This document shows, piece after piece, positions 8,555 through 17,075 of a stretch of 64,000 nucleotides of DNA (position 1 is its first letter; each line of letters starts with the position of its first letter). The notes beneath the pieces were generated by a model. It did not search any database. It worked only from the letters and a program-made list of their open reading frames with translations, and had not been told where the DNA came from. The DNA comes from Actinomadura syzygii (lineage in GTDB: Bacteria; Actinomycetota; Actinomycetes; Streptosporangiales; Streptosporangiaceae). A program made the translations under genes and the position numbers. The stretch is from contig NZ_VSFF01000009.1 in NCBI RefSeq assembly GCF_008085905.1, forward strand, positions 248,001 through 312,000, given 5' to 3'.

Positions 8555-9423
8555 CCGCTCCCCCACCACGGGACGTCTCCGGCGTCCCGTCCGGCGCGCG
8601 GCATGTCGCCTCCTCCGCCGCCCCGCGTGCTGGCTCGCGTGTCGCTCCGGCCGCCGCTCCGGCCGTGGACCCGCACGTACTGGCCCGCGCACGCGCCCGC
8701 GCGCTGGGCGCGCCGTCGATCCCGGCGGCCGACCCCGTCCCGCCGGGCACGGCCGCGGCGACGGACGGCGCCCGCGTCTGGCTCCTCCCCGTCTGGCCGG
8801 ACGGCGCCACGCCCGCGCTGCTGGAGGAGTACGACACCGCGCCCATGCCGCTGGACCGCGCGGGACTGGCCCGCCGCGTCCTCGCCGCGGCGCTCCGCTG
8901 CTGCTGGCGGCGGCTCGACGACGCGCCCTGGCCGGGCACGGCCGCCACGGTCGCGGACGTCCTGGACGTGTACGCGAACATGACGCGCAGCGACACCGAC
9001 CTGGCCCGGCGCTGGGCCACCGGCGAGCTGCGCCGCCTGTCGGACACCGGCTGGCTGCTGCTCGACGAGCCCTCCGGGAGCGTCCGCCTGGGCCCCCGGG
9101 TCGCGCTCTGGTCGGAGGGCTCCCTCGCCTCCCTCCGGGACCTCCTCCACCGCCTGCCCGAACCCCCGCAGGCAGAGCCCGCACAGCCGGAACCCGCGCA
9201 GACGGAGCCCCGGCCCGCCACCGAACCGAGCGGCTCATCAGCACCTCCGAACGACCTTGATTCCCCTCTGTCATCAGATCCTTACGCACCGTCCGCCTCT
9301 ACCGACGAAAAACTTGCGCCTGTGGATAACTCGCCCGCCGCGCGGCCAGCCGCGCCGCCGGTCGGCTCGTCCGGCGAACTCCCGGGGACCCCAGGGAAAT
9401 TCGGGCAGGACGGCGATGAGTGA
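8551..9423 (+). CDS. Second gene of SMC-like operon; small subunit with disordered tail, function unknown
   Basis: Encodes 290 residues. The GTG at 8551 overlaps the upstream stop by four bases (GTGA), which decides the start. The folded core is about residues 40-205; it is mainly helical, contains WLLPVWPDGATPALLEEYD, and ends in a likely winged-helix segment (ELRRLSDTGWLLLDEPSG). The last roughly 85 residues are Pro/Glu/Ser-rich and probably disordered. Within this operon it may be one of two MukE/JetB-like accessory subunits. I recognise no named family. Expression is surely coupled to both neighbours. Confidence 0.7.
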   Translation: MTAPPPRDVSGVPSGARHVASSAAPRAGSRVAPAAAPAVDPHVLARARARALGAPSIPAADPVPPGTAAATDGARVWLLPVWPDGATPALLEEYDTAPMPLDRAGLARRVLAAALRCCWRRLDDAPWPGTAATVADVLDVYANMTRSDTDLARRWATGELRRLSDTGWLLLDEPSGSVRLGPRVALWSEGSLASLRDLLHRLPEPPQAEPAQPEPAQTEPRPATEPSGSSAPPNDLDSPLSSDPYAPSASTDEKLAPVDNSPAARPAAPPVGSSGELPGTPGKFGQDGDE

Positions 9424-10072
9424 CCCGTTCGATGGCCTGCTGCGGTCGTACGACGAGCGGCGCCGGGCCGAGCTCGTCGCCGCGTACATGGCGGTCGAGC
9501 ACGCGGCCGAGCCCGTCCCGGAGGTCCGGTTCGCAGCGTTGCGGGAGCCCGCGCTCCGCCGGACGGTCGAGGAGATGCTCGCGCTCGGCGGCCGCACGCT
9601 CGTGCGCCACGAGCAGACGAGCTGGACGTCCGGATACCGGGACGACGTCGCCGCCGAACTGGCGAAAGACCCCGAGTGCGTCCCACCGGTGCGGGAGCGG
9701 GCCGTGCTGACGCTCGTCCTGATCCACTCGGTGGCGATCCCGCGGGCGGCGGGACAGCTCGCCGACGACACGTGGCTGTCGCCCCATCCGACCCCGCTGG
9801 ACGAGCTGCGCCGACGCACCCAACTGCCCGTCGGGGAGCTGGACTCGGCGCTGCGCAGGCTCCGCCTCGCCGGACTGGTCTCGCAGGTCAAGGCGGGCGC
9901 GGACGACGCCGGCGGCTTCGTCCCCGGCCCGCAGTTCCACCGGCTGACCGTCGCCGCGCGGCGGCGGCTGCAAGAAGAGCTGATCCTGGCCGCGGGCCCC
10001 GACTCGCCGCTCGCCGCGGCGATCCGGGCGCGCCGCAGGGGCCGGGAACGCGAGCAGGGGGAGAGCGCATGA
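9416..10072 (+). CDS. Third gene of SMC-like operon; winged-helix subunit, possibly MukE/JetB-like
   Basis: Encodes 218 residues. The ATG at 9416 overlaps the end of the preceding gene by eight bases (ATGAGTGA). The N-terminal half is helical (FDGLLRSYDERRRAELVAAY). The C-terminal half contains a clear winged-helix pattern, PLDELRRRTQLPVGELDSAL followed by RRLRLAGLVSQVKA, and ends in a basic tail. Small winged-helix dimers of this kind bind SMC/kleisin cores in MukBEF, MksBEF and Wadjet. That assignment rests on size, fold pattern and location next to the ATPase, not on a recognised domain. The ATPase start overlaps its stop (ATGA). Confidence 0.72.
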   Translation: MSDPFDGLLRSYDERRRAELVAAYMAVEHAAEPVPEVRFAALREPALRRTVEEMLALGGRTLVRHEQTSWTSGYRDDVAAELAKDPECVPPVRERAVLTLVLIHSVAIPRAAGQLADDTWLSPHPTPLDELRRRTQLPVGELDSALRRLRLAGLVSQVKAGADDAGGFVPGPQFHRLTVAARRRLQEELILAAGPDSPLAAAIRARRRGREREQGESA

Positions 10073-13000
10073 CGGCCGTCCTCGAACCGCTGGTGCCGGT
10101 CCCGGCGCGCGGCGACGCGGAGAACGTGGTAGGCGACCGGACGCTGGTCGCCGTGCAGGCGGTGAACATCTCGCGGCTGTCCACGCACCCTGTCCCGACC
10201 GTCCCGGGGACGCTGATCGTGGTCGCCGGGCAGGGCCCGAAGGACTCCAACGGCGCGGGCAAGTCGTCCTTCATCGCCGCCATCACCGCACTGCTCGGGG
10301 ACGAGCAGTGGCGGTTCGCGTCCGGAGCGCGCGCGGTGGCGGAGCTGCTTTTCAACGCGGAACTCGCCGCGCAGGGCGACAGCCAGTGGGCGAGCGCGGA
10401 CCACGGTTACATCGTCGGCGTCTTCGACCACGCCGACCGCGTGGAGGACGACGGGGAGACCGCCGTCACCGTCTGGCTGCGCGTGAACGTGGACGCGCCG
10501 CACCTGGAGATCCGCTGGCGGGACGGCGTCCACCTGGCGGCGGCGCCGTCGGAGGCCGAGCGGGTCTCGCTGGCGGACCGGCTGTGGGCCGGGCTGCCGC
10601 GCAGCGCCGGGCGGCGCGACCTCGTCGCGAAGGACCTGTCCCGCGTCCTGTACGGGGGCCAGGTGCGTTGCGTGTCGTTCCTGTCCACGTCGGTGAGGTC
10701 GAAGGTCGCGACGAACCTGCTGTCGCAGCCGCTGAACGAGATCAGCCCGGAGCGGATCTTCAGCGCGATCGCCGCGCTGACCGGGCTCGACCGGGAGCTC
10801 GAGGCGGAGCGCAAGTCGCGGGCGGAGGAGCACCGCGAGCGCGCCAAGGCGGCGGAGGCCTCCGAGCGGCTCGCCGACTGGGAGCGCGACGCGGCGTCCC
10901 TGCTGAAGACGTTCGACCGCCGCGACCGAGCGCGGGACGAGGTCGCGGCGGCGCTGCGGCACTGGCGGACGCGGCAGGCGCGGCTGCTCGCGGACGCGTC
11001 CGCCGCCGACGCCGCGCACGCCGCCGAGCAGGAGCGGCTGCGCGCGGAGGGCGCGGAGCTGGCCGCCGCCGCGAAGGCCGCCGAACGCGAGATCGAGCAG
11101 CTCACCGGCGGGGCCCTGGACGCGCAGTCGCAGGAGGCCGGGGCGGCCCTCGCCGAGCTGAAGGGCCAGGCGGGCAAGCTCGCCGCGGACAAGGCCGTCG
11201 CCCGCGACCGGCTGGACGAGCTGCGCCGCCAGGTGTCCGCGCTGGAGGAGCGGCGGCGCGAGGCGGACGGCCGCGACGGCGCCGCCGCCCGCGCCGAGCT
11301 GGCCGCCGCGGAGGCGCGCCGGGACGAGGCGCAGCAGGAACTGGGCATGGCGAAGGGCGCGGTCGCCCGCGCGGAGCGGTCCCTCGCCGAGGCGGAGGCG
11401 GGCGAGGGCAGCGCGCCCGCGCAGATCCGCGCGCTCGCCGCCGAGGGGATCACCGCGGTCGGCCTGCTGGACGCGGTGGAGCTGGCGGACGACGTCCGGG
11501 AACGCTGGGAGGCCGCGCTGTGGCCGTACCGGGAGGCCGTCGTCGTCAGCGCGGACGACCTCCCCGCCGCCGTCACCGCCCTCAGGAACATGCCCGGCTC
11601 CATGATCGTCCCCGCAGACTCCCACCCCGCCAGCAGGACCCAGCCCACCGAACCACCGCATCCCGAGAGCGCCGCCCAACCCGACAGCGCCGCCCCACCT
11701 GAGAGCGCTGCCCAACCCAACGACGCCGCCGAGCCTGACGGCACCCCCGTCTCCGAGGGCTGCGGCATTTCCGAGAGCAGCAGCCGTTCCGGGGGCGGAG
11801 GGCTGCCGGACGGGGTGCGTTGCGAGCCGTCGCTTGGACGGTTCTTCGCCGCTCTTGCGGGCGATCCCGTCCACTCCGGCGGCATGGCGGAGGGCGGTGC
11901 CGGAGTCGTCGTCGTGGGCGGATTCGCGGAGCCGGTCACCGGGCGCGTGGCGCGCGTGCGGGCGGCGCACGCCGCGCTTGAGACCGCGCGGGAGACCCTG
12001 GAACGGGCGCGGCGGGCCACGTCCGACGCCGCCGCCGACGTGGCCCTCGCCGGGCGGCGACTCGCGGGCGCCGGCGCGGCCGACGAGCTGGACGCCGTCC
12101 GCGACACGATGACGGAGCTGCGCGAACGCCTGGAGGAGCTGGCGGCGGGCGAGTCCCGGCTGGGCCCGCGGCTCGGCGCGGCGGAGCAGACGCTGCGGCG
12201 GCTGCAGGCGAAGGCCGACACGCGCGCGCTGGAGATCGACCGGCTCCGCGGCCGCCGGGAGGCGCACGAACGCGAGCGGGACAAGGTCCGGCGGGCGTCG
12301 GCCGAGCTGGCCGACAAGCGGGCCGTGCTCGGCCTCGACGCCCTGGAGAAGGAGTGGGGCGGCACCCGCGAGGGTGCGGCCGAATGGCTGTCCGGGCTGG
12401 ACGACGACGAGGCGACATGGACGCCCGCCGAATGGTGGCACACCGCTGAGAAACACCTTTCGGAGGCGCTCCGCCGAGTCTTCCCGGACGGGCCGTCCGA
12501 CGAGGACATGCCCGAGGAGACGCGCTTCCTCCTGCGCGAACGCGCCGAGGGCGAGGGGCGGCGCACCGACCGCGAACAGGCGACGTTCCCACGCCTGGCG
12601 AAATCCCTTGAGGCGTATCTGCGCCAGCAGGACGACTACGAGAAGCACCAACGGCGCCAGATCGAAGTGCAGTTGTCCGCACGTCGCACCGACTTGGAGA
12701 AGGCGCAGAAGGGCGCGGCGGAGGCGGCAGGCGCGGCGGAAGCGCACCGCACCGCGCTGACGGCCGCGATCCGGGCGCGTCTCCAGCGGGTGTCGGACGA
12801 GTTCGAGAAGCTCGACGTCGCGTACGGCGGCTATGGCGCGACGCTGGAGTTCCCCACGCCCGAGCAGCCCGGCGACCCGGAGCAGGAATGGCGCTGGCGG
12901 GTCACGCCGAAATGGCGGCGCTCGGAAGGGCAGCGCTACGTCCCCTACAACCGGCGCGCCAACACGGCGCTCATGGACGAGAAGGCCGTCAAGCTGGTGT

Positions 13001-13353
13001 GCGCGGCGGCGCTCGCGAGCTCCGGCGGCGGACGCCTCTGCCTCGTCCTCGACGAGCTCGGCCGGAACCTCGGCAAGGAGCACCGCAAGGAGGCCGTCGC
13101 GCTGTTCCGCAAGATCGGCGAGACGCACGGCATCACGGTGATCGGCGCGCTCCAGGACGACATGGAGCCGTACGCGATCGACGCCTGCGGACAGTACGTG
13201 AAGCTGCGCCGTTCGTCCGACACGATGCCCTACAACGAGCCCCCGGTCGTCGTCGGCTACGACGACCACGAGCCCCGCGTCCGCAAACTCGCCGACCAGA
13301 TCGCCCGCTCGCCGAGCACGTACCCTGCCACCGCGGCGGTTGAACCGGAGTAG
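10069..13353 (+). CDS. SMC/MukB-like (JetC/MksB-like) coiled-coil ATPase
   Basis: Encodes 1094 residues from the ATG overlapping the upstream stop. The N-terminal head carries the P-loop DSNGAGKSS (residues 59-67), with Asp where SMC proteins normally have the first Gly. Coiled coil runs at about residues 235-480 and 620-830. Between them lies a hinge-like domain (about 490-620) interrupted by Pro/Ser/Ala-rich repeats. The C-terminal head has SSGGGRLCLVLDELG, a signature-like Gly cluster plus Walker B with Asp995-Glu996, and then a switch-like segment GITVIGALQDDMEP. This is a complete SMC architecture of MukB/JetC size. A role in DNA loop extrusion, plasmid restriction or chromosome organisation is inferred from the family. 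Confidence 0.88.
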   Translation: MTAVLEPLVPVPARGDAENVVGDRTLVAVQAVNISRLSTHPVPTVPGTLIVVAGQGPKDSNGAGKSSFIAAITALLGDEQWRFASGARAVAELLFNAELAAQGDSQWASADHGYIVGVFDHADRVEDDGETAVTVWLRVNVDAPHLEIRWRDGVHLAAAPSEAERVSLADRLWAGLPRSAGRRDLVAKDLSRVLYGGQVRCVSFLSTSVRSKVATNLLSQPLNEISPERIFSAIAALTGLDRELEAERKSRAEEHRERAKAAEASERLADWERDAASLLKTFDRRDRARDEVAAALRHWRTRQARLLADASAADAAHAAEQERLRAEGAELAAAAKAAEREIEQLTGGALDAQSQEAGAALAELKGQAGKLAADKAVARDRLDELRRQVSALEERRREADGRDGAAARAELAAAEARRDEAQQELGMAKGAVARAERSLAEAEAGEGSAPAQIRALAAEGITAVGLLDAVELADDVRERWEAALWPYREAVVVSADDLPAAVTALRNMPGSMIVPADSHPASRTQPTEPPHPESAAQPDSAAPPESAAQPNDAAEPDGTPVSEGCGISESSSRSGGGGLPDGVRCEPSLGRFFAALAGDPVHSGGMAEGGAGVVVVGGFAEPVTGRVARVRAAHAALETARETLERARRATSDAAADVALAGRRLAGAGAADELDAVRDTMTELRERLEELAAGESRLGPRLGAAEQTLRRLQAKADTRALEIDRLRGRREAHERERDKVRRASAELADKRAVLGLDALEKEWGGTREGAAEWLSGLDDDEATWTPAEWWHTAEKHLSEALRRVFPDGPSDEDMPEETRFLLRERAEGEGRRTDREQATFPRLAKSLEAYLRQQDDYEKHQRRQIEVQLSARRTDLEKAQKGAAEAAGAAEAHRTALTAAIRARLQRVSDEFEKLDVAYGGYGATLEFPTPEQPGDPEQEWRWRVTPKWRRSEGQRYVPYNRRANTALMDEKAVKLVCAAALASSGGGRLCLVLDELGRNLGKEHRKEAVALFRKIGETHGITVIGALQDDMEPYAIDACGQYVKLRRSSDTMPYNEPPVVVGYDDHEPRVRKLADQIARSPSTYPATAAVEPE

Positions 13354-13431
13354 CGGTCGTGGGGCCAACCCGTCGTGCCGGGGCGGCGTCAGAATGGGGG
13401 AGATCGCAGACCTAGCTTGAGGAGCGGGCCC

Positions 13432-15090
13432 GTGGCGGAATGGCGGGTGGCGGGGTTCGATGAGGTCCGCGAGCTGGGACGCGGCGGCCAGGGGCGGGTC
13501 GTGCTCGCGCGGCATGCCGGGAGCGGCACACCCGTCGCGATCAAGTACCTGCCCGCGGACGCCGACCCGGACGCGCGGGCGCGGTTCCGGGACGAGGCGC
13601 GGATGCTCGGGCAGGTCGACGACCCGCATGTGGCGCGGCTCTTCCGGCTCGTCGAGCACGACGACGACCTCGCCATCGTGATGGAGGCCGTGGACGGCGT
13701 CTCGTTCAAGGAGATCCTCGGCCGGTACGGGCGGCTGGAGCCGGAGGCGGCGCTGACCGTGCTCAGAGGGTCGCTGCTCGGCCTCGCCGCCGCACACGCG
13801 GTCGGCGTCGTGCACCGGGACTACAAGCCCGCGAACGTGATCGTCCCCGCGGACGGGCGCAGCAAGCTCATCGACTTCGGCATCGCCGCGCCCGAGGGCG
13901 CCGCGCCGGGCGGCGGCACTCCGCTCTACATGGCGCCCGAGCAGTGGCGCGGCGAACCGGCCACGCCCGCCGCCGACGTCTACGCGGCCACCTGCGTGTT
14001 CTTCGAGGCGCTGACGGGGCGCCGCCCGTACGGGGCCGGGGACCGCGCGTCGATCATGGCGGGGCACCTGTCCGGGGACGTCCCGGCGGAGGACGCGCCC
14101 GAGCCGCTGCGACCGCTCGTGGCGCAGGGCATGGCGAAGGACCCGGCGGACCGGCCCGCGAGCGCGGCGGCGTTCGTCGCCGAACTGGACGAGCTCGCCC
14201 GGACCGCCTACGGGCCGGACTGGGAGGCCCGCGGCGTGCGCGCCCTCGCCGGGACGGCCGTCGCCCTGGCCGCGCTGTTCCCGCTCGCCGCCGGGCTCGC
14301 CCCGGCCGCCGGTGCGGGAGCGGGAGCCGGCGCGGCCGCCGGGTCGTCCGGGATCCTCGCCGCCGTCGGCGCCAAGGCCGCGGTCGCGGTCGCGGGCACG
14401 GCCGTCGTCGGCGCGACCGCGGGCGGGATCGGCGTCTACGAGGCGACCAAGGAGGACCGGCCGCCCGCCGCGGTGCGGGCCGATCAGCCCCTGCCGGGCG
14501 TCCCGCTGCGGATCGGCCAGATCACGCTCAAGACCCCGGCGTTCTGGAAGACCTACGGGATCCCGTTCACCTGGACGAAGCCCAACGGGGAAGAGGAAAG
14601 GCCGCCGAGCGACAGCTTCTACGTGAGCACCTGGAGAACATGCTCCAAGGGCGAACCGGTAAGGGCGTCGCTCTCTCCCGGCCAGGCGTGGTGCCCCGGT
14701 GTCCATGTCCTCGGACGCTCCTTCCTCGATGACAGTTACGCCTACGTCGCGAACAGGTACTCGGCGTCCGACACCTATGCCTCGATGTTCAGCCAGGACG
14801 AGGGCATGAGCTGCCCCGAGCACGAGGATCTGCGCGCGGTCGGCGTCCAGGACGGGGCCCGGCTGACGGTGAACCGCCTCGCGGACGTCGGTTCCAAGAA
14901 GGCCGAGTACCGGGAATGGGTCGTCCCCTGCTACACGCGCGACGACCCCAGCGGGTACGGCCCCAACCGCAGGACCCGGTTCACCTACACCGAGCGCCTC
15001 TGGTACCTCCCGGTCTCCAAGGTCCTCATCGTGGACATCTGGAACACGCCGAACCTGGCCCGCATGCTCCAACACGCCGAGTGGGCCTGA
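13432..15090 (+). CDS. Membrane-linked Ser/Thr protein kinase (PknB-type) with C-terminal extracytoplasmic domain
   Basis: Encodes 552 residues. The GTG start is set by GGAG at 13421-13424. The kinase domain covers residues 1-255, with the Gly-rich loop LGRGGQGRVV, ATP-binding Lys38 in VAIKYL, HRDYKPANV (catalytic Asp130; the usual Leu is Tyr), Asp148 of DFG and the APE motif in MAPEQW. Hydrophobic Ala/Gly segments at about 265-340 likely cross the membrane. The remaining roughly 200 residues contain several Cys (TCSKGEP, WCPGV, SCPEH, PCYTRD) and may sense a ligand outside. It follows the SMC-like operon by 78 bp on the same strand and could phosphorylate it (speculative). Confidence 0.9.
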   Translation: MAEWRVAGFDEVRELGRGGQGRVVLARHAGSGTPVAIKYLPADADPDARARFRDEARMLGQVDDPHVARLFRLVEHDDDLAIVMEAVDGVSFKEILGRYGRLEPEAALTVLRGSLLGLAAAHAVGVVHRDYKPANVIVPADGRSKLIDFGIAAPEGAAPGGGTPLYMAPEQWRGEPATPAADVYAATCVFFEALTGRRPYGAGDRASIMAGHLSGDVPAEDAPEPLRPLVAQGMAKDPADRPASAAAFVAELDELARTAYGPDWEARGVRALAGTAVALAALFPLAAGLAPAAGAGAGAGAAAGSSGILAAVGAKAAVAVAGTAVVGATAGGIGVYEATKEDRPPAAVRADQPLPGVPLRIGQITLKTPAFWKTYGIPFTWTKPNGEEERPPSDSFYVSTWRTCSKGEPVRASLSPGQAWCPGVHVLGRSFLDDSYAYVANRYSASDTYASMFSQDEGMSCPEHEDLRAVGVQDGARLTVNRLADVGSKKAEYREWVVPCYTRDDPSGYGPNRRTRFTYTERLWYLPVSKVLIVDIWNTPNLARMLQHAEWA

Positions 15091-15108
15091 CCCTGCGGGA
15101 CCTGCGTT

Positions 15109-15146
15109 CTCGGCGCTGGGCTAGCAGGAGGTGTCGCAGCGCCGAG
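15109..15146. terminator. Hairpin terminator downstream of the kinase gene
   Basis: Arms CTCGGCGCTG (15109-15118) and CAGCGCCGAG (15137-15146) pair perfectly over 10 bp with an 18-base loop, between the convergent stops at 15090 and 15178. Confidence 0.55.
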
Positions 15147-15177
15147 TGGACCTGAACCCGCGCGACCGCCCGGAGGA

Positions 15178-16017
15178 TTAGGGGTTGAGGGTCTCCTTTC
15201 TCAGTTCTTTGGCGGCTGCCGTGCCTGCGGCGGTGGTGTCCAGTTCGTGTGCGAGTTCCTCCAGTTCGCTGCCTCCCGCCATGAGAGCGGTCAGTTCGTC
15301 GCGGGTGATGTCGTTCTTGGCGTGGTAGCCGATGCTCTGTCCGCGGTTGAGGATCAGGAAGCGGTCGCCGACCGGGTAGGCGTGGTGCGGGTTGTGCGTG
15401 ATGAAGATGACCGCGAGGCCGCGTTCGCGCGCCTGGACGACGTACCGGAGCACCACCCCGGCCTGCTTGACGCCGAGCGCGGCGGTGGGTTCGTCCAGGA
15501 CGAGGGCCTTGGCGCCGAAGTAGACCGCGCGGGCGATCGCCACGCACTGCCGTTCGCCTCCGGAGAGGGTGCCGATGGGCTGGTTGACGTCCCGCAGGTC
15601 GATGCCCATCGCGGCCATTTCGCGGTGGGTGGTCTCGCGCATGAACTCGACGTCCATGACAGCGAAGCGCTTGCGCTTCTCTGAGCCTAGGAAGAAGTTG
15701 CGCCACACCGGCATCAGCGGGACGACGGCGAGGTCTTGGTAGACCGTGGCGATGCCACGGTCGAGCGCGTCGCGGGGCGACCCGAACGCGACCTTCTCGC
15801 CCTGGACCTCGTAGGTGCCGGTGTCGTGGCGGTGCAGTCCGGCGACGACCTTGATGAGCGTCGACTTGCCCGCGCCGTTGTCGCCGAGCACGCAGGTGAC
15901 CTCGCCCTCGGACGCCTCCAAGCTGACGTCCCGCAGCGCGATGACGTTGCCGTAGTTCTTGCCGACGCCGGTCAGCCTGAGGAGCGGCGCCGCCGCCCCG
16001 GACGTCTTCTCCGTCAT
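15178..16017 (-). CDS. Sugar ABC importer ATP-binding protein (single-domain, FrcA-like)
   Basis: Encodes 279 residues; the ATG start overlaps the permease stop (ATGA). Walker A is GDNGAGKST, the signature is LSGGERQC, Walker B is ALVLDEPTAAL, and the switch His lies in FITHNPHH. It is one nucleotide-binding domain rather than the duplicated 500-residue RbsA type, so it should work as a homodimer. It energises import by the permease (16014-17075) and the lipoprotein (17072-18061), which are translationally coupled upstream. The substrate is most likely a monosaccharide or inositol-like polyol, supported by the dehydrogenase at 18438-19448. Confidence 0.93.
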   Translation of the reverse strand: MTEKTSGAAAPLLRLTGVGKNYGNVIALRDVSLEASEGEVTCVLGDNGAGKSTLIKVVAGLHRHDTGTYEVQGEKVAFGSPRDALDRGIATVYQDLAVVPLMPVWRNFFLGSEKRKRFAVMDVEFMRETTHREMAAMGIDLRDVNQPIGTLSGGERQCVAIARAVYFGAKALVLDEPTAALGVKQAGVVLRYVVQARERGLAVIFITHNPHHAYPVGDRFLILNRGQSIGYHAKNDITRDELTALMAGGSELEELAHELDTTAAGTAAAKELRKETLNP

Positions 16018-17075
16018 GACGACCGCTCCACTCTGCGCCGCACGATCAGGTTCACCACGGTGGCGATGAGGAGCATCGCGCCGAGGAAGAAGCGGAACCA
16101 GTCGGGGTTCCATTCGGCGTAGACGATGCCCTTGTTCGTCATGCCGAAGATGAACGCGCCGATCGCCGCGCCGATCGCCGACCCGTAGCCGCCGGTCAGC
16201 AGGCAGCCGCCGATGACGGCGCAGATGATGTAGAGGAACTCGTTGCCGACGCCCTCACCCGACTGGACGGTCGCGAACGCGAACACCAGGTGCATCCCGG
16301 AGAACCAGGCGCAGAACGCGACGCCCATGAACAGGCCGATCTTGACGCGGTCGACCGGGACGCCGACCGCGCGGGCGCTGCCCGCCGCGCCGCCCGCCGC
16401 GAAGATCCAGTTGCCGACGCGGGCGCGCAGCAGGATCCAGGTCGCGACCGCGACGAACAGCAGCCACCAGAACACCGTGACCTTGACGTTGACGCCGAGG
16501 ACGTCGACGTCGGACGCGAACACGGTGCGAGCGCTGTCGAAGCCGTCCATGTCGCGGACGGAGTCGCTCGCGACGTTGCCGGTCAGCGCCTTCGTCACAC
16601 CGAGGTTCAGGCCCGCCAGCATGAAGAACGTGGCGAGCGTGATGATGAAGCTCGGCAGCCGCGTCCGGACGTAGAGCAGGCCGTTCACCATGCCGAGACC
16701 GAGCGTCAGGACGAGGGAGATCACGACGCCCGCCCACACGTTCAGCGTGAACTGGTAGGCGGTGAGCGCGGCGATCAGCGCCGCGGACGTCACCATCACC
16801 CCGGCGGACAGGTCGAACTCGCCGCCGATCATCAGCAGCGAAACCCCGACCGCCATGATCCCGAACGTGGAGCTCGCGTACAGCACGGTCGAGAACGAGT
16901 CGGTCTGGAGGAACGAGTCGGCGACGAGCGAGAAGAACGCGAACAACGCGATCGCGCCGAGGAGCGCGCCGAGTTCGGGGCGGCCGAGCAGCCGCCGCAG
17001 CGGCGACTGCCGGGCCAGGCGCTCGTCGGGGCCGGGGGGCCGGGTCGCGGGCGGCTCCGCCACCGCGTGGGTCAT
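16014..17075 (-). CDS. Sugar ABC importer permease (RbsC/FrcB family)
   Basis: Encodes 353 residues with about nine or ten hydrophobic segments. The family hallmarks GGEFDLSAGVMV and the C-terminal GGCLLTGGYGSAIGA are present (BPD_transp_2 family). The periplasmic stretch after the fifth segment (about residues 170-200) is long and polar. It forms the membrane channel of the importer. Its start overlaps the lipoprotein stop by four bases and its stop overlaps the ATPase start, so all three are one operon in the order binding protein, permease, ATPase. Confidence 0.93.
   Translation of the reverse strand: MTHAVAEPPATRPPGPDERLARQSPLRRLLGRPELGALLGAIALFAFFSLVADSFLQTDSFSTVLYASSTFGIMAVGVSLLMIGGEFDLSAGVMVTSAALIAALTAYQFTLNVWAGVVISLVLTLGLGMVNGLLYVRTRLPSFIITLATFFMLAGLNLGVTKALTGNVASDSVRDMDGFDSARTVFASDVDVLGVNVKVTVFWWLLFVAVATWILLRARVGNWIFAAGGAAGSARAVGVPVDRVKIGLFMGVAFCAWFSGMHLVFAFATVQSGEGVGNEFLYIICAVIGGCLLTGGYGSAIGAAIGAFIFGMTNKGIVYAEWNPDWFRFFLGAMLLIATVVNLIVRRRVERSS

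Noticed and set aside
7343..15090. Complete Wadjet system
   Set aside because: No JetD-like TOPRIM protein is found here; the kinase at 13432 is not a nuclease. Reported as Wadjet-like only.
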